Notes: generated from the letters alone by a model not told the origin. A stretch of 64,000 bases of DNA from Collinsella sp. AK_207A (GCF_902501965.1 NZ_CABWID010000016.1:1-64000); one strand, 5' to 3'; positions 16,531 through 26,141 are shown, counted from the stretch's first letter. Program-made: numbers and translations.

Positions 16531-17713
16531 AGAAGCGATAGCGTTCGCGCACGGCCTCCTTGTAGGCATCGAGGATCTGCTCGCGCGTGGCGAGCGCCGA
16601 GACGAGCATCATGAGCGTGGAGCGCGGCACGTGGAAGTTGGTGATGAGCGCGTCCACCACGTGGTAGGTGCTGCCGGGCATGAGGTAGAGCTGCGTGGTG
16701 GCGTTCTCGCGCGCCACGATATCGCCGCGGCCGAGGGTGTCGGCGCTGTCCGCGCGCCCCTCGAAGCCGAGTGCGGTCACGGGCGGTTGGCTTGCCGGTG
16801 CGTCCGCGTCGAAGGCGCTCTCGAGGGAGCGGACCGCCGTGGTGCCCACGGCGACCACCCGGTGCCCGGCCGCCTTGGTGGCGTGGACGGCGTCGACCAC
16901 TTCCTGGGGCACGTGGTAGCGCTCGGTGTGCATGACGTGCTGCGTGGGGTCGTCCTCCTCCACCAGGCGGAAGGTGTCGATACCCACCTCGAGCTCCACG
17001 CACGCCCAGCCGATGCCGCGGGCCTTGAGGCGCTCGATGAGCCCCGGCGTAAAGTGCAGGCCTGCCGTGGGGGCAGCGGCGGAGTGCTCCTCGTGCATGG
17101 CGTAGACGGTCTGGTACTTCTCGGGATCGCCCTCGTAGCTCGTGATGTAGGGCGGTAGCGGCACGTGGCCGGCGGCATGGATCGCCTGGTCGAGCGTGCG
17201 CGGCTTGCCGGTGACGGCATCCTCGCCCTGCGGCTCGAAACGCACCAGGCGCCCGCCCCGGCTGTCGTCCACAAAGCCCTCGATCGTTCCGGTCAGCACC
17301 ACGGGCGAGCTTTCGGGCGCGTGGATGCCGCCCGCGCGGTACTCCACCACGTTGCCGGGCTTGAGTCGCTTGCCAGGGTTCACCAGGCATTCCCATACGT
17401 GGCCGAGCGGGTCGATGTCCTCGCGCCGGCGCAGCAGCAGCGTCTCGGATACGCCGCCCGTCTGCGCCTTGCGCCCTACCAGGCGCGCGGGCATCACGCG
17501 GGTCTTATTGGCCACGAGCAGATCACCTGGCTCGAGGTAGTCGATGATATCGCGGAAGATGCGGTGCTCCACGGAGCCACCGTGGGCGAGCGGGGTCCCG
17601 GCCTCGCCGTCGCTCCGGTGCAGCACGAGCAGACGGCAGCTGTCGCGGGGGTCGGCGGGGGCCTGGGCGATCAGCTCGTCGGGCAGCTCGTAGTCAAAGT
17701 CATCGGTGCGCAT
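16499..17713 (-). CDS. queA: S-adenosylmethionine:tRNA ribosyltransferase-isomerase QueA
   Basis: A 404-aa enzyme that transfers and isomerises the ribosyl group of SAM onto 7-aminomethyl-7-deazaguanine in tRNA, forming epoxyqueuosine. Family motifs are present: FDYELPDELIAQ at the start, LVANKTRVMPARL, AAPTAGLHFT and NFHVPRSTLMMLVSA near the C-terminus. Somewhat longer than the common 340-360 aa because of internal loops. The start was set at MRTDDFDYELP; upstream in-frame codons run into queH sequence. queH, the next step, lies just upstream on the same strand. Confidence 0.96.
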   Translation of the reverse strand: MRTDDFDYELPDELIAQAPADPRDSCRLLVLHRSDGEAGTPLAHGGSVEHRIFRDIIDYLEPGDLLVANKTRVMPARLVGRKAQTGGVSETLLLRRREDIDPLGHVWECLVNPGKRLKPGNVVEYRAGGIHAPESSPVVLTGTIEGFVDDSRGGRLVRFEPQGEDAVTGKPRTLDQAIHAAGHVPLPPYITSYEGDPEKYQTVYAMHEEHSAAAPTAGLHFTPGLIERLKARGIGWACVELEVGIDTFRLVEEDDPTQHVMHTERYHVPQEVVDAVHATKAAGHRVVAVGTTAVRSLESAFDADAPASQPPVTALGFEGRADSADTLGRGDIVARENATTQLYLMPGSTYHVVDALITNFHVPRSTLMMLVSALATREQILDAYKEAVRERYRFFSFGDAMLIE

Positions 17714-17769
17714 TGGGGACTCCTCATGGTCGATTTCCAGCCGACCATGATAGCGCAAGGACGGGGAGC

Positions 17770-18351
17770 TTACGAATGGTGGGCGGCTTTGCGCTCGTCG
17801 CGCAGTCGGGCACGGTCGAGCGCTGCCTCGGCGGCGGAGAACCGGCACCCGCAGTAGTTTTGCCGGTACATGCCGAGTTCGCGCGAGCGGCGCGTGGCTT
17901 CCGGATACCACGGGCGCCAGTCGCGTATGACCGGCGTGAGCCCGTGTGCGCCGGCGAGCTTCTCGAGCACGGCGTTGCAGGTCTCGAACCATTGGTAGGG
18001 CGAGACGGCGAGCGTGGTGGCGATGCGCTCGAAGCCCTCCCGCTCGGCCACCCGGCACGCCTCGGCCAGGCGGAGCGCGTAGCAGGCGCGGCAGCGCTGC
18101 TCGCGGCGACGCGCCCCGATGGGCGCCACGCAGCGCTCCCAGGCGGCGTAGTCCTCCGCGGCCTCGATGAGCTCGATACCCGTTTCGCGACACCAACGGC
18201 GCAGCTCGGCGAGGCGGCGCTGGTGCTCGTCGGTCGGCTGGATATTCGGGTTCGTCCAGCAGATGGTAGGTTCAAAGCCCTCTTCCCGCAGGTGGCGCAC
18301 CGGCTCGAGCGAGCAGGGCGCGCAGCAGGCATGGAGTAGCAGGGGCGTCAT
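17770..18351 (-). CDS. queH: Epoxyqueuosine reductase QueH
   Basis: A 193-aa iron-sulfur enzyme of the DUF208 type that reduces epoxyqueuosine to queuosine. Conserved Cys sets are HACCAPCSL at the N-terminus, QRCRACYALRL in the middle and RQNYCGCRFS at the C-terminus, together with the TNPNIQP motif. Adjacent to queA, so the last two queuosine steps are linked here. No 7-deazaguanine synthesis gene is in view, suggesting salvage or a distant locus (inference). Confidence 0.96.
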   Translation of the reverse strand: MTPLLLHACCAPCSLEPVRHLREEGFEPTICWTNPNIQPTDEHQRRLAELRRWCRETGIELIEAAEDYAAWERCVAPIGARRREQRCRACYALRLAEACRVAEREGFERIATTLAVSPYQWFETCNAVLEKLAGAHGLTPVIRDWRPWYPEATRRSRELGMYRQNYCGCRFSAAEAALDRARLRDERKAAHHS

Positions 18352-18369
18352 GGCACGGGTTCCTTTCGA

Positions 18370-18414
18370 GCTGCCCTGCCGGGTCGGATGCGTCGGCGCA
18401 CAGGGCAGGGCAGC
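18370..18414. repeat. Hairpin between the coiled-coil gene and queH
   Basis: GCTGCCCTGCC (18370-18380) pairs with GGCAGGGCAGC (18404-18414). It lacks a U-tract, so it may be a read-through hairpin or attenuator between the two minus-strand genes. Confidence 0.55.
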
Positions 18415-18422
18415 CCTCGTTT

Positions 18423-19916
18423 CTACTTGGGGGAGAGCGCCACCCAGGCGATCGCGATGACGACGACGAGCGCGATCGCGCCGGCAACGGCGGCGATGAA
18501 CTGGTAGCGGCTGCCGCGGGTGCGCTCGCGGATATCCTGCTCGGTGGCAGCGAGATGCTCTACCTGCCCGAGCTTCTCATCGCGGCGGCGGTGAAGCTCT
18601 TCGAGATGCGCGTTCAGGCCCTCCGTCACCTCGGGATGCTCGTGGATATCGGTCGCCTCGTCGAGCGCTGCGCGCGCGTCGTCCGCTTCCGCCTGGGCTT
18701 CCTCGGCGCGCTTCTCCTGCTCGCGCGCGGCCTTCTCCTGATCGGCGATCTGGTCGCGCAGCTCGCGCTGGCGGGCGCTGGCCTCGCGGCGGACGCGGTC
18801 GAGCTCGTCGCGCGCCTTGTCCGCCTCGGCGGTGACGGCGCGGAAGGCCTTCTTGGCATCGTCGATGGGCTTCTGGGCCTCCGCGACCATGGCGCGTGCG
18901 GAGGTGAGGTTGCGCTCTACCTCGGCTTGGATGCGCGGCAGCTCGGCTTTGGCGCGACGGAGCTCGTCGGTGGCGTCGGCGATCTCGTTCTGCAGCTCGG
19001 TGGTGCGAACCGAATATGCCGCGCTGTTGGCGGAGGGATTGCGCTGCACCTCGACGAACTCGTCGCGCAGCGTGTCCAGGCGCGCGTTCGCGCTCTCCAC
19101 CGCTTGCTGCGCCGTCTGGATGCCGCTCGTCTTCTCGTTTTCCGCTTGGGTCAGGTTCTTCTTGGCATCGTCCAGGCGCCGCTGCAGGCGAGAGCCGGAC
19201 TCGCGTGAGCTCGACTCCTTCGCCTCGGCGGCATCCACCGCCGCCCGGTAGCGCTTCTCGGTTTGCGCGTCCTCTTCCTTGGCCTGCTGGAGACGCTCTT
19301 TGAGCTGGGTGATCTGGGCGCGCACGGCATCTTGCCGGGTGCGGGCCTCGGACGCGGCGGCGAGGGCGGCATCCTGGCGCGCGGTCTCGTCCTCCACGAT
19401 CTGCTGGTATCGGTTGGCGATGTCGCGCCTATGGTCGAGCTCCTCTTCGTGCGCGGCGATGCTTCGGTCCAGCTCCTCCAGCTCGCCGCGTGCGGTATCG
19501 TGGGCACGTTTGGCGGCGCTCACCTGGCGGACGGCATCCGCGCCGGCGGAGAGGAAGGCGCCGACAGCCTGGGCGGCGGACTGCTCGGCCGGTGCGGGCT
19601 CCCCTGGCTGCTCGGCCTGCGGGTCGGCGGCGGAGGTGCCTTCGTCCCCGGCGTGCGGGGCGCTCGCCGCCGCCTGCGCGCGCTCGGGGTTCACGGACGG
19701 CATGGCACCCGTGCCGTCGATGACCTCGAAGCCGCGGGGGAGCGGGTCAGGGTCATCGCCTACCTGCTCGTACTCCTCGCGGGTGAGGAATCCGGGAAGC
19801 GGGCTCGAATCGGCTTCGCGGCCTTCGGTCGATACATCGGGTGCGGCGGCTACGGTATCGTCTTGGCTGGGGACGGCGTTCGTCTGATCGTCGGGAGTCT
19901 TCGTCGTTTCATCCAT
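18423..19916 (-). CDS. Tail-anchored coiled-coil protein
   Basis: A 497-aa protein of unknown function. Residues 1-130 are low-complexity and acidic. Residues about 140-460 form long charged heptad-rich helices (for example RRLDDAKKNLTQAENEKTSG) typical of a parallel coiled coil. A single C-terminal membrane segment (FIAAVAGAIALVVVIAIAWVA) ends 4 residues before the stop, so the coil would project from the membrane into the cytoplasm. No enzymatic motif was seen. The start at 19914-19916 (MDETTKTPDD) is preceded by a short purine run. It could organise the cell envelope or act in division; not assigned. Confidence 0.8.
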   Translation of the reverse strand: MDETTKTPDDQTNAVPSQDDTVAAAPDVSTEGREADSSPLPGFLTREEYEQVGDDPDPLPRGFEVIDGTGAMPSVNPERAQAAASAPHAGDEGTSAADPQAEQPGEPAPAEQSAAQAVGAFLSAGADAVRQVSAAKRAHDTARGELEELDRSIAAHEEELDHRRDIANRYQQIVEDETARQDAALAAASEARTRQDAVRAQITQLKERLQQAKEEDAQTEKRYRAAVDAAEAKESSSRESGSRLQRRLDDAKKNLTQAENEKTSGIQTAQQAVESANARLDTLRDEFVEVQRNPSANSAAYSVRTTELQNEIADATDELRRAKAELPRIQAEVERNLTSARAMVAEAQKPIDDAKKAFRAVTAEADKARDELDRVRREASARQRELRDQIADQEKAAREQEKRAEEAQAEADDARAALDEATDIHEHPEVTEGLNAHLEELHRRRDEKLGQVEHLAATEQDIRERTRGSRYQFIAAVAGAIALVVVIAIAWVALSPK

Positions 19917-20095
19917 AGGTGCTCCAATGATCGCGTTTCCGTCCCTATGATACGTCAGCTCGCCGGACACATCCCGGCTCGCGAGCGGCGCATGTGCGCG
20001 CGGTAAAAGAATCGGGGGCCGATTGCTCGACTCCCGGGATGCGATGCGCACGGTGTGCGCGGTATGTCTGGCGCAATCTGCCCTGCGGCCCGTTT

Positions 20096-20560
20096 CTACG
20101 AGCGCGTCTCCATGCGCGTGCGGCACTTGGGGCAGGTGACGATGAGCTTGCCCTTGCCCTTGGGGACGGCGAGCATGGTGCCGCAGGTGGGGCACTTGAG
20201 GAACGACTTGGTCTTGCGGTCCTTCCACATCTTCTTGGTGGTGCGGACCTGGCGCTTGAGGTCGTCCGCGGTGGGGCGAGAACCGGCGGCACCGGCGGAA
20301 CCGGCGCCCTTGCCGGAGAGCAGGCTGCCAGCGCCCGGGATCGACGCCGCGAGCTCGAGCCACCGTTCGTTCTCGCGCTTGCGTGCGTCGAGATTCTTGG
20401 AGAGCGCGCGCACGAGCGCCAAGACGACGAGGATGAGACCCACGTAGGTGAGCCATTGCCACTGCGCGATGGTTCCGATGAGCACGAGCACCATGCCCGC
20501 GATTCCCATGATGGTGGTGAGCTCGTCGACGCCGTAGCGGTCTTTCATGAAGTCATTCAT
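20096..20560 (-). CDS. Small membrane protein with a C-terminal zinc ribbon
   Basis: A 154-aa protein. Two hydrophobic segments near residues 15-60 (MGIAGMVLVLIG... and LTYVGLILVVLALVRAL) are followed by a linker and a CPTCGTML...VTCPKCRTRM zinc ribbon (CxxC-x-CxxC). Such proteins are common in Actinobacteria but their role is unknown. The start at 20558-20560 (MNDFMKDRYG) follows a GGAGTAT stretch. Confidence 0.85.
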   Translation of the reverse strand: MNDFMKDRYGVDELTTIMGIAGMVLVLIGTIAQWQWLTYVGLILVVLALVRALSKNLDARKRENERWLELAASIPGAGSLLSGKGAGSAGAAGSRPTADDLKRQVRTTKKMWKDRKTKSFLKCPTCGTMLAVPKGKGKLIVTCPKCRTRMETRS

Positions 20561-20725
20561 CGGATACTCCTGCTCCTTAGGTGCAATGTATCTGGTTATA
20601 CCCAAAAGACGGGGGCTTTTCCAGTGCAGGGCCGAGCTCGTCGTCTTGTGGCGCAACGCGCCGTCGTGGGTATATCCTAGGAGCGCACTCGCAAACGCAT
20701 CGCAAACGAACAACGGAGCTGCACC

Positions 20726-21646
20726 ATGATCATCGAGAACCATGCCCTTTGGGGCGAAGAGCCCACGCCCGAAAAGCCGGCCACGTATACCGCCTATCTG
20801 GCCGATGCGGTGGGGAAGGGTTCGCGTGACGCTCGGCCTGCTGTCATCGTCTGCGGCGGCGGAAGCTTCAAGACCATCGCCGCGCATGAGAAGGAGCCGG
20901 TGGCGCTTGAGTTTCTGAACCGTGGATACCAGGCGTTCGTGCTGGATTACGTGACCACCGAGACGGGCGACATCGCGTTCCCGGCACCGGAGGCCGACCT
21001 CGCCTGCATGGTCGCCACCGTGCGCGCGAACGCCGCTGCCTGGCACGTGGATCCGGAGCGCGTGGTCGTGGTCGGGTTCTCGGCAGGCGGCTTTATCTGC
21101 GCGTCGCTTGCCGCCACGTGGCGCGAGGGCGGGCTCGCGAGCACGGTGGGCGTGCGATCTGAGCTCATCCGGCCTGACGCCGTGGTGCTCGGGTATCCGC
21201 TCCTCGATTTGGTTGCCTGGCGTGCCTGGAAGACCCGCGACCCGCGCATCGACCTTCGTGTGCCCAAGACGGGCGGCAAGACCGGCCGCGACCTTCTGAA
21301 CGACTTCTTCGGCCAACTCGCGGGTGGCGACTTCTCTGATGAGCGCCTCGAAGAGATCGGCCCTGCCTCGCACGTGGATCGCTACATGCCGCCGACCTTT
21401 ATCTGGTGCGCCGCAGACGACCAGGCGGTTCCCGTGACGCAGACTTACCCCTTCGCGGCCAAGCTGGCAGAAGCGGGCGTTCCCCATGAGCTGCACGTCT
21501 TCGACCAGGGCGGACACGGCCCGTCCGTGGCGAATGAGAACACTTGGCCGGCGGAGGCAGAGGATGATTTCCTCCCGAGGCAGCGTGTTGTCAGGCCCTG
21601 GGTCGACCTCGCGTTCCACTTTCTCGACCGCCATCTCAATCGATAA
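20726..21646 (+). CDS. Alpha/beta hydrolase (esterase/BD-FAE-like)
   Basis: A 306-aa cytoplasmic hydrolase. The nucleophile elbow GFSAGG, an oxyanion-type GGGSF near residue 47, Asp in CAADDQAVP and His in FDQGGHGPS make a complete catalytic triad. The pattern resembles the acetyl-xylan/carbohydrate esterase-like subgroup. Substrate unknown. Monocistronic, closed by the hairpin at 21647-21690. Confidence 0.9.
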   Translation: MIIENHALWGEEPTPEKPATYTAYLADAVGKGSRDARPAVIVCGGGSFKTIAAHEKEPVALEFLNRGYQAFVLDYVTTETGDIAFPAPEADLACMVATVRANAAAWHVDPERVVVVGFSAGGFICASLAATWREGGLASTVGVRSELIRPDAVVLGYPLLDLVAWRAWKTRDPRIDLRVPKTGGKTGRDLLNDFFGQLAGGDFSDERLEEIGPASHVDRYMPPTFIWCAADDQAVPVTQTYPFAAKLAEAGVPHELHVFDQGGHGPSVANENTWPAEAEDDFLPRQRVVRPWVDLAFHFLDRHLNR

Positions 21647-21690
21647 GAAAAGCGCGGCGCATCGGAGGGGTACCGATACGCCGCGCTTTC
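21647..21690. terminator. Bidirectional terminator between the hydrolase and csoR
   Basis: AAAGCGCGGCG (from 21649) pairs with CGCCGCGCTTT (to 21689) around a loop containing the inverted ATCGG/CCGAT. A-run on the left and TTTC on the right fit termination in both directions. Confidence 0.8.
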
Positions 21691-21707
21691 GTTGGCGAGT
21701 ATTTTCG

Positions 21708-21980
21708 TTAGCGGGCGAGCTTGTCGATGACGCGCTCGATCTCGGCGAGCTTCTCGGCCTTTTCCGACTCGCAGCCGCAGTCGCAGGCGCTGCGCACGCA
21801 ACCTTCGATATGCGCCTTGAGCACGTCGGCGTTGACGCGTGCGATAAGCGACTCCGTGGCCATGAGCTGGGTGGAAACGTCGATACAGTAGCGGTCCTCA
21901 TCCACCATCTTCAGGATGCCGTCGATCTGGCCGCGCGCGGTCTTGAGCAGGCGCTTTACTTTCTCATGGTCGGCCATCAT
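21708..21980 (-). CDS. csoR: Copper-sensing transcriptional repressor CsoR
   Basis: A 90-aa all-helical repressor of the CsoR/RcnR family. The copper ligands C32, H57 and C61 are in place (RYCIDVSTQL; KAHIEGCV). The C-terminal end adds three more cysteines (ACDCGCE), not part of the canonical site. Last gene of the copA-copZ-csoR set; copper binding would release the operator upstream of copA. ATG codons at 21980 and 21977 are both possible. Confidence 0.92.
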   Translation of the reverse strand: MMADHEKVKRLLKTARGQIDGILKMVDEDRYCIDVSTQLMATESLIARVNADVLKAHIEGCVRSACDCGCESEKAEKLAEIERVIDKLAR

Positions 21981-22070
21981 GGGCGGATCCTCGCAGTTCT
22001 ATCGGCGTTGTGCAGGGGCGGACAAGGGAACGCGGCGGAGCCGAGTACCCCGCCGCGTCTGGTAAGCATA

Positions 22071-22292
22071 TTACGCCGTCTGGACGGTGAGCGCGTAGAA
22101 GTTGTCGCCAGCGGCATGGACGGCGTCCTTGAGGGCGTCCTCGGTGACCGGCGCGCTCGCCTCGACCTCGACGGTGTTGGTGTCGTGGTCGGCATCGGCA
22201 TCCGTCACGCCGGGGACCTTCAGGAGCGACGCCTCGACGGACGCCTCGCAGTGGCCGCACATCATGCCCTTGGTTTTGATCGTGTACTTCAT
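22071..22292 (-). CDS. copZ: Copper chaperone, heavy-metal-associated domain (CopZ)
   Basis: A 73-aa single HMA domain with GMMCGHCE (CxxC copper site), ending in YALTVQTA. It delivers Cu(I) to CopA in the cytoplasm. Lies between copA and csoR on the same strand. Confidence 0.93.
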   Translation of the reverse strand: MKYTIKTKGMMCGHCEASVEASLLKVPGVTDADADHDTNTVEVEASAPVTEDALKDAVHAAGDNFYALTVQTA

Positions 22293-22316
22293 GTCGTCCT
22301 CTCTTTCCCTGCGGCC

Positions 22317-22406
22317 TTCCCAGGTACCCGACCCTGGCGTTCAATCGTCGCTTACGTGCTAAGCGCGCCGCGCTCCTCGCTCGCGCCAATCTCGGGCACC
22401 TGGAAA
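22317..22406. repeat. Inverted repeat in the copA-copZ intergenic region
   Basis: 15-nt arms 22317-22331 and 22392-22406 match at 13 of 15 positions (TTCCCAGGTACCCGA and its near-complement). The 60-nt interior contains CGCTTA-CGTGC-TAAGCG. The 210-nt gap between copA and copZ is otherwise without a gene. May be a processing or attenuation structure of the copper operon. Confidence 0.65.
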
Positions 22407-22502
22407 GCCTGTTCTCTGTGCTTGAGGCTTCTCTCAAGCAATCCATACCTTTATTCCCAGCGGGCGGGGGTTCGTTCCGCTTCGCTTGAAACCGATAGAG
22501 CC

Positions 22503-24833
22503 TTACTGCGCCACCTTGGGCTTGAAGGCGCGCAGGCGCAGCGCGTTGCTCACCACGCACAGGCTCGAGAGGCTCATGGCGGCGGCGCCGAACATAGGCG
22601 AGAGCTGCCAGCCCGTGAGCGGGTAGAAGACGCCCGCGGCGAGCGGGATACCGCAGCCGTTGTAGATGAGCGCCCAGAACAGATCCTGCTTGATGTTGCG
22701 GATCACCGCACGGGAGAGCTCCACGGCGCGTGCCACGTCCATGAGGTCGCTCCGCATGAGTACCACGTCTGCGCCCTCCTTGGCGATGTCGGCGCCGGTG
22801 CCGATGGCGAGGCCCACATCGGCGCGGGCGAGTGCCGGGGAGTCGTTGATGCCATCGCCCACCATGGCGACCTTCTGGCCCGCGGCTTGGAGCTCGCGCA
22901 CCTGGCGTTCCTTGTCGGCGGGCATGACGTCGGCTATGACGTCGCCTGCGGCAAGGCCCACCTGGCGCGCGATGGCCTCGGCGGTACGGCGGTTGTCGCC
23001 GGTGAGCATCTTGACCGAGACGCCCAGCTCGCGCAGCGCCGCGATGGCCGCCTTGCTCGTGGGCTTGACCTCGTCGGCCACGGCGATGATGCCCATGAGC
23101 TCGCCGTTCTTGGCAAAGAGCAGCGGGGTCTTGCCGGCCTGGGCCAGCTCGTCCAGCCGGTGCTCGTCCACGGCCACCCCCAGCTCTCCCATGAGGGCGG
23201 CGTTGCCGGCGGCAATGCGGTTCTGGCCCTCGCGTGCCGTCACGCCGCGTCCGGGCACGGCCTGGAAGTCCTCGACCACGCGGGCGACGATGCCCATCTC
23301 GCCCGCCCGCGCCATGACGGCTTCGGCCAGTGGGTGCTCGCTGCCGCGCTCGAGCGCCGCGGCGAGTTTCATCAGCTGCTTCTCGCTGCAGGCGGGCGTG
23401 CCGTCCGCGCGGGTGGCGGGGAGCACGTCGGTCACGGCGGGTTTGCCTTGCGTCACGGTGCCCGTCTTGTCGAGGACCACGCTGCCCACGCCGCGCAGCG
23501 TCTCCAGAGCCTCGGCGCTCTTGAAGAGGATGCCCATCTCGGCGCCCTTACCGGTGCCCACCATAATGGCCACGGGGGTGGCGAGGCCGAGCGCGCAGGG
23601 GCAGCTGATGACGAGCACGGCCACGGCGGCGGTGAGGGCCTCGTTGGCGTTGCCGGTGACGATTATCCAGGCGATGAAGGTCACGAGCGCGATGGCGATT
23701 ACGACGGGGACGAACACCGCGGCAACTTGGTCGGCCAGGCGGCTGATAGGTGCCTTGGTGGCGTTGGCGTCCTCTACCAGCTGAATGATCTTGGCGAGGT
23801 TGGTGTCGGCGCCCACGCGGGTGGCGCGGAAGGTGAAGCTGCCGGTGCGGTTGATGGTGGCCGCCGAGACGGTATCGCCGGGGTTCTTCTCCGCCGGCAT
23901 GCTCTCGCCCGTGAGCGCGGACTCATCCACCGCCGAGCTGCCCTCGAGGACCACGCCGTCCACCGGGATGCTCTCGCCGGGGCGCACGCGCACGGTCTGG
24001 CCCAGCTGGATTGCTTCCACGGCGACCTCGTGCTCGGTTCCGTCGTCCAGAACCACCGTCGCGCGCTTGGGGGCGAGGTCGATGAGTTTCTCGATGGCCC
24101 CACCGGTCTTGGACTTGCTGCGGGTCTCCAGGTACTTGCCCACGGTGACGAGGGTGAGGATGGTGCCGGCGGCTTCGAAGTAGAGGTTGTCCATGCCCAT
24201 CTCCATGGCGCCCATGGGATCCTTCATGGCGAGCATGTCTGCCATGGCGTACATGGCGTAGACGGACCAGCCGAGGCTCGCCGCGGCGCCGATCGCCACG
24301 AGCGCGTCCATGGTGGGGGCGCCGCGCAGGGTGGACTTCCAGCCGTTCACGAAGTAGGCGCGGTTGGCGAAGACGATGGGCACGGTGAGCAGCAGCAGGG
24401 TGAGCGCGAGCGTCATGGAGTGCATGTGGTCGGTGAACACGGCGGGTAGCGGCCAGTGGAACATGTGGCCCATGCCCAGATAGAAGAGCGGTGCCCAGAA
24501 GACGAGCGAGACGATAAGGCGTGTCTTCATGGCCTCAGCCGTGGCCTCGAGCTTTTTGGTGGGGGACTCCAAACGCGCGGCGGGGGCGGATTGCTGTCCG
24601 GACCCGGCAGCGGGCGCGGCATCCGCCGGGGTGGCGCCGTAGCCGGCGCGGTCCACGGCGGTGCAGATGTCCTCGGCGCTGAGCTGGGTTTCGTCGTAGT
24701 CGACCGCCATGGAGCCGGAGAGCAGGTTGACGGCGACGGTCGAGACGCCGGGCAGCCTGCTGACGGCACGGTTCACGTGCGCCTGGCACGCACCGCAGGT
24801 CATGCCCGCTACATTGAACTTCTCGTGAGCCAT
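22503..24833 (-). CDS. copA: Copper-exporting P1B-type ATPase
   Basis: A 776-aa heavy-metal pump. N-terminal HMA domain GMTCGACQ, transmembrane segments, the ion-binding [11 protein letters not shown] (CPC), phosphorylation site DKTGTVT, the HP signature GSEHPLAEA and [10 protein letters not shown] are all intact. The start at 24831-24833 gives [16 protein letters not shown]; the longer frame to 24998 is not supported. The operator at 24864-24886 lies about 30 nt upstream. CPC and neighbours predict Cu(I) efflux. Confidence 0.96.
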   Translation of the reverse strand: MAHEKFNVAGMTCGACQAHVNRAVSRLPGVSTVAVNLLSGSMAVDYDETQLSAEDICTAVDRAGYGATPADAAPAAGSGQQSAPAARLESPTKKLEATAEAMKTRLIVSLVFWAPLFYLGMGHMFHWPLPAVFTDHMHSMTLALTLLLLTVPIVFANRAYFVNGWKSTLRGAPTMDALVAIGAAASLGWSVYAMYAMADMLAMKDPMGAMEMGMDNLYFEAAGTILTLVTVGKYLETRSKSKTGGAIEKLIDLAPKRATVVLDDGTEHEVAVEAIQLGQTVRVRPGESIPVDGVVLEGSSAVDESALTGESMPAEKNPGDTVSAATINRTGSFTFRATRVGADTNLAKIIQLVEDANATKAPISRLADQVAAVFVPVVIAIALVTFIAWIIVTGNANEALTAAVAVLVISCPCALGLATPVAIMVGTGKGAEMGILFKSAEALETLRGVGSVVLDKTGTVTQGKPAVTDVLPATRADGTPACSEKQLMKLAAALERGSEHPLAEAVMARAGEMGIVARVVEDFQAVPGRGVTAREGQNRIAAGNAALMGELGVAVDEHRLDELAQAGKTPLLFAKNGELMGIIAVADEVKPTSKAAIAALRELGVSVKMLTGDNRRTAEAIARQVGLAAGDVIADVMPADKERQVRELQAAGQKVAMVGDGINDSPALARADVGLAIGTGADIAKEGADVVLMRSDLMDVARAVELSRAVIRNIKQDLFWALIYNGCGIPLAAGVFYPLTGWQLSPMFGAAAMSLSSLCVVSNALRLRAFKPKVAQ

Positions 24834-24863
24834 GCGACTCCTTCCTTTGAATTCGCCTGCATG

Positions 24864-24886
24864 ATACCCCCTCCCCCTGGGGGTGT
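24864..24886. promoter_or_regulatory. CsoR-type operator upstream of copA
   Basis: ATACCCCC (24864-24871), 7-nt spacer, GGGGGTGT (24879-24886). This G/C-tract palindrome is the form of CsoR operators in Actinobacteria and Firmicutes. Position just upstream of the copA start fits repression. Confidence 0.75.
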
Positions 24887-25001
24887 CTAGCAGACACAGA
24901 GACAACACAAGACGCGGCGGTGCGAGGGCCGTCTTCCTCATGAACCGTGGAATCAGCGGGGTATGTGGCGCGCGGGGCAGGCTGTTTCCTTGCGCCACGC
25001 A

Positions 25002-26141
25002 TTAGCGGAAGGCGGCGAGCGCGGTACCGCCGCCGAGCACGCGGTCCCCGTCGTAGACCACCACGGCTTGGCCGGGTGCGATCGCGCGCTGGGGCTGGGA
25101 GAACGTCACTCTGAGCACCGTTGAGCTGCCATTATGCAAGCTGCTTGCATCTCCCCAGCTCAGACGTGCCGTCTGCGACGGTTGATGGTAGCGGATCTTC
25201 GCCGAGACGGGAACGCCGGCGGAGCCGGCGGCATCGAGCGCGGCGCGCATCTCGGCCTCCGGTGCGCTCCAGATCCAGTCGTCCGCCACAAGGGCGCTTG
25301 CCATGAGGTCCGCGTTCTCGCCGAGTGTCACGGTGTTGGCGCGCGCGTCCACGGCGGTCACGTAGACGGGGTGGAGCATGGCGACGCCCAGCCCCTTGCG
25401 CTGCCCCACGGTGTAGCGGATCGCGCCCTGGTGATGGCCGAGCACGACGCCCGTTGCGTCCACGATGTCGCCCTCGGGCAGGAGCTCGCCGCGTCGGCGC
25501 TCGATATAGCCCGCGAAGTCCCCATCCGGAACGAAGCAGATGCCCTGGCTGTCGGGCTTCTCGGCGTTGACAAACCCCTGTTCCTCGGCGATGCGCCGCA
25601 CGTCGCGGCTCTTCACCAGGCCGCCGAGCGGCAGGAGCGTGCGCGCCAGGCGTTCCTGGGTGAGCGAGTAGAGCACGTAGCTCTGATCCTTGGCGGGGTC
25701 CACGCCGCAGCTCAGGGTCCAGGTGCCGCTTGGGTCCTGGGCTATCCGCGCGTAGTGGCCGGTGGCGATGGCGTCGAACCCGTGCTCGAGCGCGTAGTCG
25801 AGGAGGGAGCCGAACTTGAGGTAGCGGTTGCAGTCGATGCACGGGTTGGGCGTCCGTCCGTCCTCGTAGGTCTCCACGAACTTATCGACCACGTGGCGCT
25901 CGAAGAGCTCGCGCATGTCGAGTACGTGATGGGGGATGCCCAGACGCTCGCAGACGGCCTGGGCATCGGCGATGTCGGCGAGTGAGCAGCAGCTTCGCGG
26001 GCCCACGTCGTCGAAGGAGCGCGAGCAGGTCAGCCGCATCGTGGCGCCCTCGCAGGCATAGCCCTGCTGCTTGAGCAGGTACGCGGTAACGCTTGAGTCC
26101 ACGCCGCCGCTCATGGCGACGAGCACGCGCTTGGCGGGCAT
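25002..26141 (-). CDS. mnmA: tRNA-specific 2-thiouridylase MnmA
   Basis: A 379-aa enzyme for s2U34 of Lys, Glu and Gln tRNAs. PP-loop MSGGVDSSV, the NPCIDCNR motif with the first catalytic Cys, and the second catalytic Cys in DSQGICFVPDGDF are present. The C-terminus ends in the family AVVVYDGDRVLGGG. It needs sulfur from a cysteine desulfurase, which is not adjacent. Located 70 nt downstream of the Rrf2-type regulator on the same strand. Confidence 0.96.
   Translation of the reverse strand: MPAKRVLVAMSGGVDSSVTAYLLKQQGYACEGATMRLTCSRSFDDVGPRSCCSLADIADAQAVCERLGIPHHVLDMRELFERHVVDKFVETYEDGRTPNPCIDCNRYLKFGSLLDYALEHGFDAIATGHYARIAQDPSGTWTLSCGVDPAKDQSYVLYSLTQERLARTLLPLGGLVKSRDVRRIAEEQGFVNAEKPDSQGICFVPDGDFAGYIERRRGELLPEGDIVDATGVVLGHHQGAIRYTVGQRKGLGVAMLHPVYVTAVDARANTVTLGENADLMASALVADDWIWSAPEAEMRAALDAAGSAGVPVSAKIRYHQPSQTARLSWGDASSLHNGSSTVLRVTFSQPQRAIAPGQAVVVYDGDRVLGGGTALAAFR

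Noticed and set aside
22071-22292. A CsoR operator directly upstream of copZ
   Set aside because: GGTACCC occurs once near 22324 but lacks a GGGTACC-type partner in the right spacing, so only the site upstream of copA was accepted.
21486-24449. A near-1000-codon frame on the plus strand opposite copA
   Set aside because: Shadow of copA; the minus-strand protein carries all P-type ATPase motifs.
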